Shown piece by piece: positions 32,561 through 43,444 of a stretch of 64,000 bases of DNA. How positions within the stretch are numbered: position 1 is the first letter of the stretch; the number at the start of each line of letters is the position of its first letter. A model generated the notes under the pieces. That model was not told the DNA's origin. It did not search any database and was given only the letters and a program-made list of their open reading frames with translations. The stretch covers positions 3,047,939 to 3,111,938 of the forward strand of contig CACRXP010000007.1 in the NCBI GenBank assembly GCA_902702965.1. Direction: 5' to 3'. The stretch is from Spirometra erinaceieuropaei (Eukaryota; Platyhelminthes; Cestoda; Diphyllobothriidea; Diphyllobothriidae). A program made the translations under genes and the position numbers.

Positions 32561-33395
32561 AAACTTCCTCTTCTTCCAAATAAACGTGAAGCGCTTTAAG
32601 GTTTCATTATATCCCCCACTTTTTTCCACTTTACGCTAATGATCTCAGATTGCCCAATAACTGCTTCAGTGTTAAGTCTACTGACGGTTTGATTGTTGGC
32701 CACTCTATTAAAAATGAGAAACAAATCTAGTTTGTAAGATATGGTTTGGATCATGTCTCATTTAGCCTTTGGGAAACAGTTTTATACTCAATAATCAGAA
32801 GGGGGTCCAGTGTGTGCTTCGGCGGCAACCATCGTCCGTTCCTGAATCCTCTGGCATTCTTATCAATAAAGCGTCTTTCTTTCCAGTATCTGGGTGTTGC
32901 CTTGTCCTCCAATCCCTCATTTTCTCTTCATGTCAAAAGACTTTTAAATAAAATTCGTAAAGTTGTTTATTACCTTCTACTACGCCCATCAGACCTCAAT
33001 CTGGCGATTTATAGATTCCTGAATTCTTCATCTCATTCTTTATTGTTCTCCCATTACTATTTCTGTTGTGCATAAGAAGTATATGCCAATTTTAGAACTC
33101 GTCCTTCGCATACCGTTAATTTCCGGCGATGTTCCTTGTGTTATTGTAGTCGATGACATAATCCAACGATATTTCACAACAGTCAAGTAATTTTCTAGTT
33201 GAACTATGGATACTGAAATACGACCCGTCCGCACTAAAATAACCGCTATAAGGTCTTTCCGTCCCATGTTCCGTGGCAAATCTCTTGTCGTAAGTCTGTT
33301 TACCAGCGATACGTACTGCCGTCTCTAGTACTATGCCTGACGTGTAATAGGACAGAAATCCAAAAACTAAGACTTGAGTCGTCCTCCATATGGTC
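32560..33395 (+). mobile_element. second CR1/Jockey-like LINE fragment (reverse transcriptase C-terminal part)
   Basis: Matches the 12.7-15.3 kb LINE from the motif before YVDD onward: FRYLGVTL-like block (FQYLGVALSSN), HVKRLLNKIRKVVYYL, and at 33150-33395 the later ctaagacttga block. YVDD itself is destroyed. Multiple stops and shifts. Also inserted in SINE-T, like the first copy. Confidence 0.75.
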
Positions 33396-33474
33396 AAACA
33401 GACTTGCAGAGGCCCACCTATTCTTCCATCTTTTGTTCATCCGTATTCTGGTAAAAGGAGAAAGCTTTCCTCAA

Positions 33475-33970
33475 AATAATTGGTTGGCAGCCAGGGAGAC
33501 ACCAGACGGAGCTACTCCGGTATGGCTCTGTTTTTCAACATCTACGACTTCAGAGTTGATTCCGGACATCCTGTGGCCCCCAGCGAAGCTTTTGGTGTGA
33601 CCTATAAGGTCCCACCAAGTTAACCTTGACTATTGGGCCAGCGCCTGTTAACAACAGCAGAAGCGGCCTCTATCAGGTTACGAGCAGTAATCACGTACGC
33701 AGATAAGAACCGCGTTCAGGCTACGCACCTACCGTGGTCAATGGTATATTAATCCTACGGCTCCCCACGCCCTTCTGCTCTCACTGTGTCCCTGACCGTG
33801 ACTACTATCATCTCCCAACCCACCTCACATTCCAACACCCTGCCTGTGTTTAGGACGAAATTTAATCGATTTCTCTTAGCACTGACATTTTTTTACTTCT
33901 ACCCCGTTTCCATATTAATGTACTGGCCTGACGAGAATTTAATGAAGGCAAACTTATGCTAACCAACTAG
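33475..33970 (+). mobile_element. PLE family B 3' fragment with hammerhead
   Basis: Broken frames read DSGHPVAPSEAFGV, YKVPPS, LGQRLL, TAEAASIRLR and VQATHLPWS, matching the end of the PLE at 39530-41275. The hammerhead motif is at 33925-33964. The GIY-YIG core is missing. Confidence 0.75.
33925..33964 (+). ncRNA. hammerhead ribozyme motif, family B copy 3
   Basis: GGC, CTGACGA (33928-33934), GAATTTAAT, GAAG in place of GAAA, GC...GC helix III, TA. The lost A in GAAA should inactivate it. Confidence 0.6.
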
Positions 33971-33989
33971 TCCCCTAAATACTAATTTC

Positions 33990-34158
33990 GGCAGGATCGT
34001 ATTTCGTAACCGTACCTGTTAAGGGTAAGAGCTTGGAGGCATGGGTCAGGGTTAGGGGTTAGAAGTTAAGGTTAGGGGTTAGGGTTAGAAGTTCAGGTTA
34101 GGGGTTCGGCTGGTGCTTGTCTACTGCAGGTGTAGCTACGAAATAAGATCCGATCCGG
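33990..34158. mobile_element. TIR element T2 with telomere-like core
   Basis: Left ggatcgtatttcgtaa and right ctacgaaataagatcc are inverted ends. The core 34040-34105 is ggttaggggtta-like. The right end plus acctgcagtagaca (inverted) matches the left end of T1. Confidence 0.7.
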
Positions 34159-34159
34159 A

Positions 34160-34619
34160 CTTCTTTGAATGGGTAGCCTTGCAAAAGGCAAAATCGGCAA
34201 GGGTATTGTTTATGGCCGGAATTGCTTACTCCAAAAATCCCGATCCTCTATATTGTCTCCAACTGAAAGGGGACACTATTTTAGCAATTTACTGATAATA
34301 GTAGATGCATTTAATGCTCCTTTTCGGGCCTTTTCAAAAAGGTATTGCATTTTTGTATTTTTGCTCCGATGACTACCCTCTCGCAACAGCCACCACGAGG
34401 CCTTTGTATTTCTTTCATCAGTTATTTTCTTCTAGCACAATTGCCCCCTCGGAGTAAGTAACCCCGGCCAAAAACCATGCCCTTACCGACAGATCTTATG
34501 TACGTGTACTGTGACCCGTTTTGGCCACAAAATATCTTCTAATTTATGAAGTGATGTATGATCCGATTTTTCTCTGCCTGGAATTTCGGTCACAAGCGTG
34601 TTCAATCCTACGCTTTGAC
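34160..34619. other. no recognisable gene
   Basis: No supported feature. Confidence 0.35.
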
Positions 34620-34689
34620 TGTCAAGTATTTCATTGATATTTTGGCAGATTTTGAATAATTCATATTGACCCAACTGTGAAAAACTCGG

Positions 34690-34771
34690 CGCCTCGGTGG
34701 GATTCGAACCCACGCAGTAAGGGGGAAGGCTTTAGTACAGCCAACGCTCTAACCACCTGAGCTACGAGGCC
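34690..34771 (-). tRNA. tRNA-like block of SINE-T, near-perfect cloverleaf
   Basis: Minus strand; same 82-nt sequence as 34959-35040. Part of the SINE dimer. Confidence 0.65.
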
Positions 34772-34958
34772 CCGCCGGACGACGCGAGTTTTATCACACT
34801 TGGGTCAAGTTACCCGCCCAGCCTACTGCAACTTCTGGAATCCACCAAATCTGAAACAGTATGTTGACTGCCCAAGCAGGATTTCCTAAGTAATTCACCC
34901 AGAATCCACCAGATGACTACTAGGCTCACGTAATTCATTGATATTTTGGCAGCTCAGG

Positions 34959-35040
34959 GGCCTCGTAGCTCAGGTGGTTAGAGCGTTGGCTGTACTAAAG
35001 CCTTCCCCCTTACTGCGTGGGTTCGAATCCCACCGAGGCG
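34959..35040 (+). tRNA. tRNA-like block of SINE-T, near-perfect cloverleaf (anticodon ACT)
   Basis: Acceptor GGCCTCG/CGAGGCG (first pair G-G mismatched), D stem GCTC/GAGC, anticodon stem GGCT/AGCC with loop GTACTAA, T stem GTGGG/CCCAC, A- and B-boxes intact. Anticodon ACT would read AGU serine codons. Occurrence in several repeat copies and the mismatched first pair argue for a SINE, but a recently derived tRNA gene cannot be excluded. Confidence 0.65.
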
Positions 35041-35387
35041 CCGAGTTTTTCACAGTTGGGTCAATATGAATGTCAAGTATTTGTAATTTCTAACCCCTAG
35101 AGGATCTAGAACAGGATGACTGTCCTGTCCAAAAGAAACTCCTTCAGAGCAGGGAGAGCAGCCAAAATCTGCACCCTGGGTATCATTTTGTCCCTGTGAA
35201 AACACGCCATACTGTTTGAGCGCCTTTACAAAACCCTGCGAGGCTTGAAGCCAAAACTGAGGCAGGCGGTTTTATGCCTCTGCAGGGCCAACTCTGCGAG
35301 CAGACAAGCGAAGCGGTCTCGTGACTGTTACAACCCACCAGAGTAGGCATAGCCCATCGACCATAAGCAACAATTCGACGTCGCCTG

Positions 35388-35846
35388 ATGCAACCTAAAG
35401 ACCCATTGCCACCCGCTGAAACCTCAGCAGTCATCTACAAAATAAATTGTAATGAGGGCGACTGCAACTATGTGGGCGAAACTGGGCGGAAATTGCAAAC
35501 TCGCCTACAAGAACACAAATCGGCCACTCGGAGGTTAGACCCTAACTCTCAACTAGCAACACACGTTGGAGAAACGGGGCATACTTTTGACCTCCAGAGG
35601 GCTACCATCTTAGGCCGAGGCAACACAAAAACAGAACGGCTAACTCTCGAAGCGTGGTTCTCCGATGCCCACTCTATCAACAGGCATCTGGACCTTCCTG
35701 CAGCTTACAAAGTCTTGCGTCATCACAATCGTAGAGCTCAGGACCAAACAACCACACCGGACTTAAGAAGGCAGCACGGAGATAGCCCGACGCTGAGCTT
35801 ACTCGGTGAGGAAGAACAAGAACCGCCAGACCGACCGCCCGACTAA
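35388..35846 (+). CDS. PLE GIY-YIG endonuclease, open frame
   Basis: 152 residues. GIY-type VIYKINC at residues 15-21, YVG at 28-30, RKLQTRLQEHK at 34-44 (Arg, Glu, His of the family core), then ETGHTFD and LEAWFSDAHSINR typical of PLE endonucleases. Cysteines 21 and 26 fit the PLE zinc-binding pair. The frame is uninterrupted, but the reverse transcriptase is gone, so this is a truncated element. The start shown is simply the first Met in frame. Confidence 0.75.
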   Translation: MQPKDPLPPAETSAVIYKINCNEGDCNYVGETGRKLQTRLQEHKSATRRLDPNSQLATHVGETGHTFDLQRATILGRGNTKTERLTLEAWFSDAHSINRHLDLPAAYKVLRHHNRRAQDQTTTPDLRRQHGDSPTLSLLGEEEQEPPDRPPD

Positions 35847-36027
35847 AGTCGAATCAGCTCAACTCGACGGAGTGGTGACTCATAAAGCGCACAGGCAAAA
35901 ACGCCCGTCAACCATCTCCTAAGAGGCCGACGCAGCGGGAGGAGAGGAAAAAAATCGATTAGCATGAGGCCGGCCAACACAACTTGCCACTTTAAACTAA
36001 ATTTCTGATCGATTAGGTGCAGTTTAC

Positions 36028-36070
36028 GCTTTGACAATGAAGAGCCGACCCAGCTCTTTGAAACGTCAGC
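36028..36070 (+). ncRNA. degenerate hammerhead-like motif, family C
   Basis: GAAACGTC at 36060-36067 and stem II AGAGC/GCTCT are present with stem I GCT/AGC, but the first core box is TTGACAATGA instead of CTGATGA. Position after a PLE endonuclease supports the call. Probably inactive. Confidence 0.45.
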
Positions 36071-36090
36071 AGTTAAATAAACCTGTTCCG

Positions 36091-37261
36091 GAGAGCCAAT
36101 TTTCTTCTTCTAATAATCTTCCCGGATCTCTAAACTTTTCCAATCTGAGCTACCAGCTTACCTGGTGTGTAGGTGAACATCTTCATCGGGCTGACACCGG
36201 AGGCCGTCTCCACGAGAACTTCGACGGTAATGGGACTCGTCAGAGGAAAGCTTGGCCCGTCATAGGGAGGAATACGACAGACAATGTGAGTCTACAAGGG
36301 GGATGCAAGTGCGTAGGTGTTATTCGTCATTTTGTCACACAAAAGTCTTGAAAAGGTTACGCAAGTGGTTTACAAGAGCTAAAGAAGACTGGCCTTGCGT
36401 GAGATAATAGACTGTGGGGTAAACTTATTGGCACGTCTGTGCGGCAATGACTACTAATCACAGTGCGACCGGTAAAGATAGCGGACCTGCTCGCCTTTTA
36501 CGCAATCAGGCAAGATTGACGAACGTCAGTCCAGTTTGATTTCAACTGCTCACGATCGCGACTGACAGGCTGTGAACCGTTGACTGAACCCCCGCCCCCC
36601 TTCGGGCTGCAGTGTCGGAGGGCCTCCCCATCTGCAGCCTAACGGAGGCACATAAACCCCTGCCGCTCACGCTTTGGCGTTGCACGGGCGAATGAAACTA
36701 CTGAAGACTTTCCGCAGGCAATGCATACATCATTCAAGAAGGTAGATACATGCGCACATGCAATTACCCCTCCAGGTGTGTGGGTAGATTCACAAAGTGC
36801 AGACACCTGGGTTGGACAGTTGTCTGGGCCGCCTCCGTCTAGTGAGTTGTGGTCATTTGACGCAAAAAACCACAACCGACAGACTAATTCCACGATTATT
36901 TCCTGATGCACACAATCGAGCTGGTCTGTTTGGCCAGCTGGCAGGCCTGAAGGCAGCGCCGAATTTACGCTGGTAGGGCAGTAATAAAAGTCAGTAAAAG
37001 TCCAAGGGGGAACTTGCACTGATTATTGGCCGGGGAAGCATAGCCGAGAGAGACAACGCTGCCAAAGTTACACCATTCCTGGCGGATGGAAAGGGGAAAC
37101 AGTTGATGCTGTGTTTTTCAAAAGGCAAGGCAACGGCACATGCATGCGCAGACGTACCACATGAAATGCTAATTGAGGATCCGAAACGTGACTTTGACTG
37201 GAAAGGATTAGTCAGGTGTCGATGTAATATTGATGGTCACGCTGCCTTGCCTAATTTCCGA
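36091..37261. other. no recognisable gene
   Basis: The open frame 36639-37019 (minus) has no recognisable domain or splice support. Confidence 0.35.
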
Positions 37262-37425
37262 GGCAATCTGTGCGCGAACATGGAGTAAGTTCCTTGAAAC
37301 AAAGGTTTTCGGAATGTGCCCGAAAGTTGAAAAGTTTTGTTTCGAAGGCCTTACTCCAAGTTCGGACATTAAATTTCCTAGAACATTAAACAAGGCAGTA
37401 TGAAAGCACACAGGGACGGCTGAGA
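37262..37425 (+). repeat. repeat R5
   Basis: Matches 27100-27200 (ggccttactccaagttcgg, aacaaggc). Here it runs into a family E motif instead of family B. Confidence 0.45.
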
Positions 37426-37426
37426 G

Positions 37427-37495
37427 CCCACTGATGATTCGAACCCCTCGCAGCTGCGTCATGCAGCGGCATGATGAGCGGAACACGCGTGGATA
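37427..37495 (+). ncRNA. hammerhead ribozyme motif, family E copy 6 (degenerate)
   Basis: CCCA then CTGATGA (37431-37437) and the cgaacccctcgcagctg..catgcagcgg loop are conserved. GAAAC has become GGAAC and stem I 3' side is lost. Confidence 0.5.
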
Positions 37496-37499
37496 CGCT

Positions 37500-38345
37500 T
37501 TTATCTAGTACATTTGCTATTAGAATGGTAAATCATTCAGTATTGATTATCAGTTTACATAATCCCAAGATATTCCAACCACAACAGAATATCGGTTTTT
37601 AATGCGTTTTGTTTCGGTCGTATACAACAACCACCCTCGGTATGAGGTGACTCCGTAGATTTAGATGGCCCTAGAAGTTCGAGTATATTTTGTAGAAAAG
37701 GAGCATAAAATATCACCTCTTGTATTCATGTGATAACATAATACGCCTTCTTGAAATTTCTGATTGAAGAAAGGATTTCTTTCGGTCTTTTTAAAAAAGG
37801 CTTTGAATTGCTGAATAATTTGAATTCCGACCAACCGTTGCACGTGCCGTTAGGTTCTTCAGACTATAAACTTTCCACGCAAATAAAATCATAAATTCCT
37901 CTATGCTGTAAAGACGATGCCACCTAATGCCTGCAAAATATTTCAGTAGATATGGGAAATGCTGTATCGAACAAATGCAATGCTATTAGAATGGACATTC
38001 AACGGTCTTAAAAATCCCATAATTACAAACTTTTGAGAAACGGAATTTGTCAGTTCTTTCAATAGAATACTTGAAGGAGAGGCAACTTGCTACCAACTGA
38101 GCATAATAGCGGGTATTTTATGTACTTGAATTTATGAAGGTGGTACAAAAATTTAAAAAACCGCACTACTCAGGTAATCTCGGTTTGCCGAGTCTGGTTT
38201 TTTGAGGTGGTCGGCATTCTGATGTGACTGAAATATCTTAGGATGATGTGGCATGACAATCAGTATTACAATCATATCTAAGTAATCCTTTCAAATCGAA
38301 AGAACATCAGCATTTCGGTTAACACTTCATGAAAGACCACCGATC
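37500..38345. mobile_element. foldback element FB, partial diverged copy
   Basis: Right-arm motifs are visible: gatgtggcatgacaatcagtattacaa, ctaagtaatcctttcaaatcgaaag and catttcggttaacacttcatga. The left part is weak. Confidence 0.5.
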
Positions 38346-38465
38346 GTAAGTAGATGAAGGTGGGATGAAAGAAATGATCGTTTTGTCCAGAGGTGACATG
38401 TTGGAGCAATGTCATGCTGGGGCAGGTTCGTCACCACTAAACAGTCATGTCCTGCTAACTTGAAA

Positions 38466-39475
38466 TCGACGGTCAGTAACCAATCTCATGAAATGTTAAC
38501 CGAGATCTTAAAATGCACTTTCGATTAAGGAGGATCACTTAATTGTGGTTGTAACAGTGATTATTTTGTGGCATAACCCCGTAATATTCCGAACACGCTG
38601 GGATGTTTGCCTCCCAATTGCACTTCTTTTCGGCCATCTGCAAAGAACTCAGTAGAATGACTACCTAAGTAGTATGCATTTTCATTATCGATTTTCGATG
38701 TCCTCATAAATTCAAAAATCAACAGCTATGAGCATCTATGAAATTCAGAAATATTTTACGGAAAACATATACAAAGACAATTTTCCTTTTACTCATTGGG
38801 CAGTAAATCATGTCTTCTTCAAATTTTATACTCTATGAGGGGGTATCTTTTGGTTTTAAATAGTCTCTAATTATGAGATTTTTTAAACTCGTGCAATGTC
38901 CATTCGAATAGCATCTTATCTGCCTGTTTACTAATGCACCCATCTAAGTATATAACGCAGTTTACATCGGTTGTAACATTTCATGAGCCCCATATGGTAC
39001 TTTCTCAGTGGCATGAAGGAATGTATGTTCTTTCTTGTACGGCAAGTATACAGGTTGTAGACTGAAATGCAACGGCCGACTACGTTCGAAATCATTCGGG
39101 TATCAAAAAACTTCCTGATAACCAAAAGATACTCACTCTTCGAGCATAAAGTTCTAAGGAGACGTGCTTTTTTACCAAACGAGAACAAGAAATGATATTC
39201 TAAGGGGGATTTTCAGCTAAATATACGTGGATTTACGAGGGCATCGCAAATCCACAGAGAGGATGCGCACTACTTAAGTAGCAATTTTCCCTCGGGCGCG
39301 GCTTTTTCAGACGGCCGAAATAAGGCGCACTCAAAAGCTATCATTCTGGCTTGTCTGAAACATTATGTGACTATGCTGGGCGATAGTCATTATTACAGCC
39401 CCACTTAGGTAATCCTTTTCAATCGAAACCGCATTTCGGTAGTTCGATCAACATTTAATGAGATCAGTCTCCGAT
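38466..39475. mobile_element. foldback element FB, copy 4
   Basis: Left ctcatgaaatgttaaccgag and right cgatcaacatttaatgag are inverted. Interior landmarks (acggaaaacatatacaaa, tcattggg, attcgggtatc) follow the FB order. Confidence 0.7.
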
Positions 39476-39557
39476 TGTAAATTGGTATATCAAATGAAAA
39501 GTTAACAGAAATTTTAAATGTGCGAAAATCCCCATCACTATATTCAAAAGAGAGAGT

Positions 39558-39596
39558 GGCGAGTGAACGTTCCTTTCGGTAAATTCTCATCAGGCC
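39558..39596 (-). ncRNA. hammerhead ribozyme motif, family B copy 1
   Basis: Stem I GGC/GCC, CTGATGA, GA.ATTTA.CC (stem II down to one pair), GAAA, helix III starting GG with a GAACGTTC palindrome, TC. It lies 110 nt past the PLE stop codon. Core intact. Confidence 0.65.
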
Positions 39597-39705
39597 AATA
39601 CAATTACATAGGGCGGGGTACAGTGAGTGAATCAAAAATCGATAAAATTTAGGTTTTAAATTACAGGCTCGGCAAGAGCGGAAGGGCGCCGAAAGTTGAA
39701 TGTGG

Positions 39706-40806
39706 TTAGTCAACCTTTGACCACGGTAAGCGCGGAGCCTGAACAAGGTTCTTTTGGGCGCATAGGGTCGGTTTTCGTAACCTTATGGCGGCCGCCTCTG
39801 CTGTTGCTAGCAGGCGCTGGCCCAGTAGCTTAGGGTAGCTCGAGGGGACCTTGTAAATCACACGAAATGCTTCGGTGGGGTCCACACGATGCCCTGAGTC
39901 CACTGCATGCGCAAGGATGGCGCTGTCTATTCTCCTAGTTTCACCCTTTGCCAGCCATGCGGGAAGGTGCTCTCGTATTCTTTTGGAAAGGCGCCGACTC
40001 GTACGACCAATATAACCTGCTCCACAGGAGCAAGTGAATGAGTAGATGCACATTGAGGCGGTCTGAGGTGGCAGCCTATCCTTGCCTTCTCCGCGTAGAA
40101 TAGGGTTAGTGGAGAATGAAATGCGAACCCTTGCTGCTGGGAAGGTTCCCGAGACAGCTTGGTCAAGGCGTCTTCTTAGGAGTTCACCTGCAGCGTCTCC
40201 TTGGAAGGGGACTTTGAGGAACAACGTTTTCTTTTCGGCGGTTAGTGTGGTGGGTTTTGCAGGTCGTTCGGCAAGGTTCTTTGCAATGAACCTGTCAGGG
40301 TACCCATTTTCGCGAAGCAAGTCCTGAATTTTTCTAAGTTCCTCCTCGATACTATCTGTCGAACAAATTTTTTTAGCCCTTTGTGCCAAACACCTGACTA
40401 GATTCCGTTTTTGTTGGAGAGGTACGAAACTAGCAAAGTTCGTGTATTGTCCAGACCAGGTTTTCTTTCGATAGACACTCCTTCGGATGCTACCGTCAGA
40501 TGTCCTGTTTAGAAGGACATCTAAGAAAGGAAGCGAACCAGCCGACTCCATCTTTAACGTGAATTTGATCGACGGATGTGCCTGATTTGCAGCATTTAGG
40601 AGGGCAGCGACGTCGGTTTCTGTGGTTGCAATCGCAAAGATGTCATCAACGTAGCGACGATAATGTTTAAGCTTTTTGATCTGATCGCTTAGTTGAAATC
40701 TCTCCAGCTTGCCCATGAAGACGTCGGCTAAGAGAGGTCCAAGAGGCGAGCCCATGGCAACGCCGTCTATTTGTCTGTAGAGTTGGTTGTCAAAAAGGAA
40801 CTGCAC
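39706..40806 (-). CDS. PLE reverse transcriptase C-terminal part plus GIY-YIG endonuclease
   Basis: 366 residues open. Reverse transcriptase: DGVAMGSPLGPLLADVF at 14-30, RRYVDDIFAI at 50-59 with catalytic Asp 54 and 55, SLPFLDVLLNR near 87-97. Endonuclease: IYSF at 254-257, AGYIGRTSRRLSKRI at 263-277, REH at 278-280. The Met start is only the first in the frame; homology continues upstream in another frame. So it is an intact 3' half of a damaged element. Confidence 0.8.
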   Translation of the reverse strand: MQFLFDNQLYRQIDGVAMGSPLGPLLADVFMGKLERFQLSDQIKKLKHYRRYVDDIFAIATTETDVAALLNAANQAHPSIKFTLKMESAGSLPFLDVLLNRTSDGSIRRSVYRKKTWSGQYTNFASFVPLQQKRNLVRCLAQRAKKICSTDSIEEELRKIQDLLRENGYPDRFIAKNLAERPAKPTTLTAEKKTLFLKVPFQGDAAGELLRRRLDQAVSGTFPAARVRISFSTNPILRGEGKDRLPPQTASMCIYSFTCSCGAGYIGRTSRRLSKRIREHLPAWLAKGETRRIDSAILAHAVDSGHRVDPTEAFRVIYKVPSSYPKLLGQRLLATAEAAAIRLRKPTLCAQKNLVQAPRLPWSKVD

Positions 40807-42121
40807 ATTTAATGTGCATCTAAGTAATAGTTCCTTGAGTGTTTTTGTCGGCAGTCCTATTTCTTGATGACTGGCAGATAGAAAATCACAGATGTAGTCA
40901 ACTGTCTCGGTGACTGAGACGTTTTTTAAAAAAGTGATGCGACGTCTAGTGAGAACATCATCATGCCGTCAAGGTTGAGGTCTTTAATGTCGTCAATGAA
41001 TTGAAAGGTATCTCGATAGCTGCGTGGTGCCAGCTGATGTTGTATGGGCTTGAGCTTCTCTGCTAACCACTTGGCTATCGCATGATACGGAGAGTTCCGC
41101 ATATCTAAAATCGGGCGAACCGGTAGGCCTTCCTTATGGATCTTAGGTAAACCATATTATCGGGGAATATGTGTGCCGACTGGCCGGAGGTGTTCGAAGT
41201 CATGGTCACTTATGTGACCTCCTGTGTGGAGCCTTCTTAAACAGTCAGTCAATTTCGCCTCTGCGTCAGATTCCATTAGGAAGGACTAATAGGATGAGTC
41301 TGTACTACTGATTATCGTGAGGCATAATTTCATAATGTTTCAGACAAGCCAGGATGTTGGGTATGGCATGCACATCTTCTCGGTAAAAATGACTAATACG
41401 TGTTTTCCACTGTTTTTTTGCATGCCTATAAATTGAGGTATATTTTATAGAAAATACGCAAAAGAAATATAATTTCTTGTGCTTCATTTTTTGGAAAACT
41501 ACGTGTTCCTCAACTTGTATACTCGATGAAAGAGTACGTCTAGGTTTTAAAAAGTCTGCGACCATAAGGTTTTAAATACTGTGAAACGTCAATTCATACA
41601 ACATCGCATCTGTAGGCTAAGTAATGCTTCCTATGAAATATACAAAATAGTCCCCATCTATTGCAAAAATTTTATGAGCCCGATATATTGTCTTCTTTAT
41701 GCATATGGGAATGTAGATTTTCCTCAAACGGAAAGTACAGGGTTTGTGGACTGAACCTTCTAAACACAAATGCAAGGGCAGATCAGCCTCAAATTATTCG
41801 GCGTTTGGAAAACTTTTCAACACCGACAGATATCCTTTATTTGAATATGTAATTTAAAGAAAACGCAATTTGCTTACTAATGAGTGCAAGAAAGTACACT
41901 TTTGTGCATGTTTTCTATAAAAAAATATACTTGAATTTTTAGGGATATCGAAAATCAACAGAAAAACTCATGTTACTAAATAAGTCCTTTTTACCGACTG
42001 CAGTTTTTCCAGGCGGCCAAAAATAGGTGCATTCAAAAGCCAACGCCCTAGCGTGTCTGGAACATTATGGGATAATGCTGTATGATAATGAATATTACAA
42101 CACCACTTAAGTAGTCCTTCT

Positions 42122-42510
42122 GGTAAGAGTTAAGTATATGCGCGGGGTATGGAAAAACTATGGAGAACTGTATACAATATTTTTAAAATGTGTTCGACAA
42201 AGTTTTAGGGCGGCCTTTCGTCGGCAGGATGACGCTCGCTGACCTGTATCGCCCAGAACAGTCAGTTCTGCTCAAGTGTCTGTATTTGTTCATTGTTCTC
42301 TGCCCCCACACAAAATATTTTAGTAAGGGGAAGCTCATTTTTAAAAAAAAAGTTCTGTACGGAGAGCAGTCAAGTAGTAGAAAAAATACTCGTAACATCG
42401 CTAGAGGAAGTGCGTACGGCTGCTAGCGTAGCAGGAGTGTTAAAACGCTGGCAAATTTGTCAAATAACAGTTGACATTATCTTACCCCGCGCATGTACTT
42501 AAGCCCTGCC
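42122..42510. mobile_element. MITE M1 inserted in FB copy 5
   Basis: Inverted ends ttaagtatatgcgcggggta and tacccc gcgcatgtacttaa (one mismatch), with weaker extension outward. Flanks rejoin to the FB sequence agtccttc / ttcctaatgg. Short duplicated CCTTC may be the target site. About 390 bp, no transposase. Confidence 0.7.
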
Positions 42511-42580
42511 TTCCTTCCTAATGGAAACCGCTTTTCGAAATTCCCGTTAGCATTTCGTGAGATCGGACAGTGTCTGTAAT

Positions 42581-43444
42581 CTTAGGACTTTCCAATAAAT
42601 TTAACCAGTACCATCTCAACACATTAAAGTTCATGAATATCTTGCCTGTGCAATACATGCGACGGTTGGATTAAGTAGTGTACTTCGTGAGTCACCAACA
42701 TTATAAAATCAAGTCCCCCCTAGCAACAGAGGGATGAACGTGAATGCGACAGTCATTTTTGTACAGAGCTCCTGCTCCGGGCAGTGGCAGCCGCTATTGA
42801 GACCAGAACACGTGTTGAATCACGCCTGAGCGGGTGACTGTCTGCGCTATCGGCTGCTTTAATCTGTGTGCGCCGGCGCTAGGTCGCTCTTGTTTGTGTT
42901 GTGCACCACGCGGCGTCGATGGGTAGATGCTATGAACATTTATGACTGTCTAGACGCACACATGTGTGTGTGCGAGCTGCGTGTCAGTGCGTGTGGCATT
43001 GTGGGGGGAGAGGGGGTCATCGTGATAAGAATAACTGGCCTTGATTCGTCAAAGCCCCAAGGACAGAATGTGGCTGATGCCATGATAGCGGTCGACTCCG
43101 AAAAAGAATCGGGAACTCCCGTGAACCTCCTAACATTTCCTGCCTACGGGGCTTGAGTCCTAGGGGCATTGCCGGAGGGATTAGACTAAGGTACCTCTGG
43201 GTTAGAAACCTTCATTTTGCCGGCCTGCATTGCGGTTGACCGACGACGTCAAATACGCCGGAAACACTTACTCAAGCCCACTCTGTTCACTGTCAGTTAT
43301 AATTCCGATTACTGCGTAGTTCGTTGCTACTTGACTGCGTGTGTGAGTTCTTGACCAGAACGCCAAGGCCAAACGGAATGCCGGTATTTCATCGGGCAGT
43401 CAGGATAAGAAGCTGACCGCAACTCTCGGCTATCATGACGGCGT
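42581..43444. other. no recognisable gene
   Basis: The open frame 42866-43156 has no recognisable domain. Confidence 0.35.

Larger units (their letters stand above)
34632..35070. mobile_element. SINE-T inverted dimer with 12-bp target-site duplication
   Basis: A minus-strand tRNA-like copy (34690-34771) and a plus-strand copy (34959-35040) are arranged tail-in with about 190 bp between. The whole is flanked by tgtcaagtattt at 34620-34631 and 35071-35082. The direct repeat supports insertion of the composite as one unit. Confidence 0.8.
35190..36090 (+). mobile_element. Penelope-like element, family C, 5'-truncated
   Basis: The endonuclease frame 35388-35846 is followed about 190 nt later by a hammerhead-like motif and AATAAA. 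Decayed sequence upstream to about 35190 probably belongs to the linker between reverse transcriptase and endonuclease. Confidence 0.7.
39530..41275 (-). mobile_element. Penelope-like element, family B, 5'-truncated
   Basis: Minus strand, 5' to 3': reverse transcriptase from just before the GLPKIHK and LPVRPI blocks (about 41135-41105), FSLDVASLF catalytic motif (near 40950), then the long frame with AMGSPLGP and YVDD, GIY-YIG endonuclease, and a hammerhead at 39596-39558. A stop replaces the residue before YGLPK and a one-base deletion in a T run near 40935 shifts the frame. Junctions with FB are sharp. Confidence 0.85.
39486..42580. mobile_element. foldback element FB, copy 5, split by a PLE and a MITE
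   Basis: FB begins around 39486 (aaaagttaacagaaattttaaatgtgcgaaaat), resumes at about 41276 (aggaaggactaataggatgagtctgtactactgattatcg) and ends near 42580 (cgttagcatttcgtgagatcgg). The PLE at 39530-41275 and the MITE at 42122-42510 are nested. FB is therefore the oldest layer. Confidence 0.7.
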
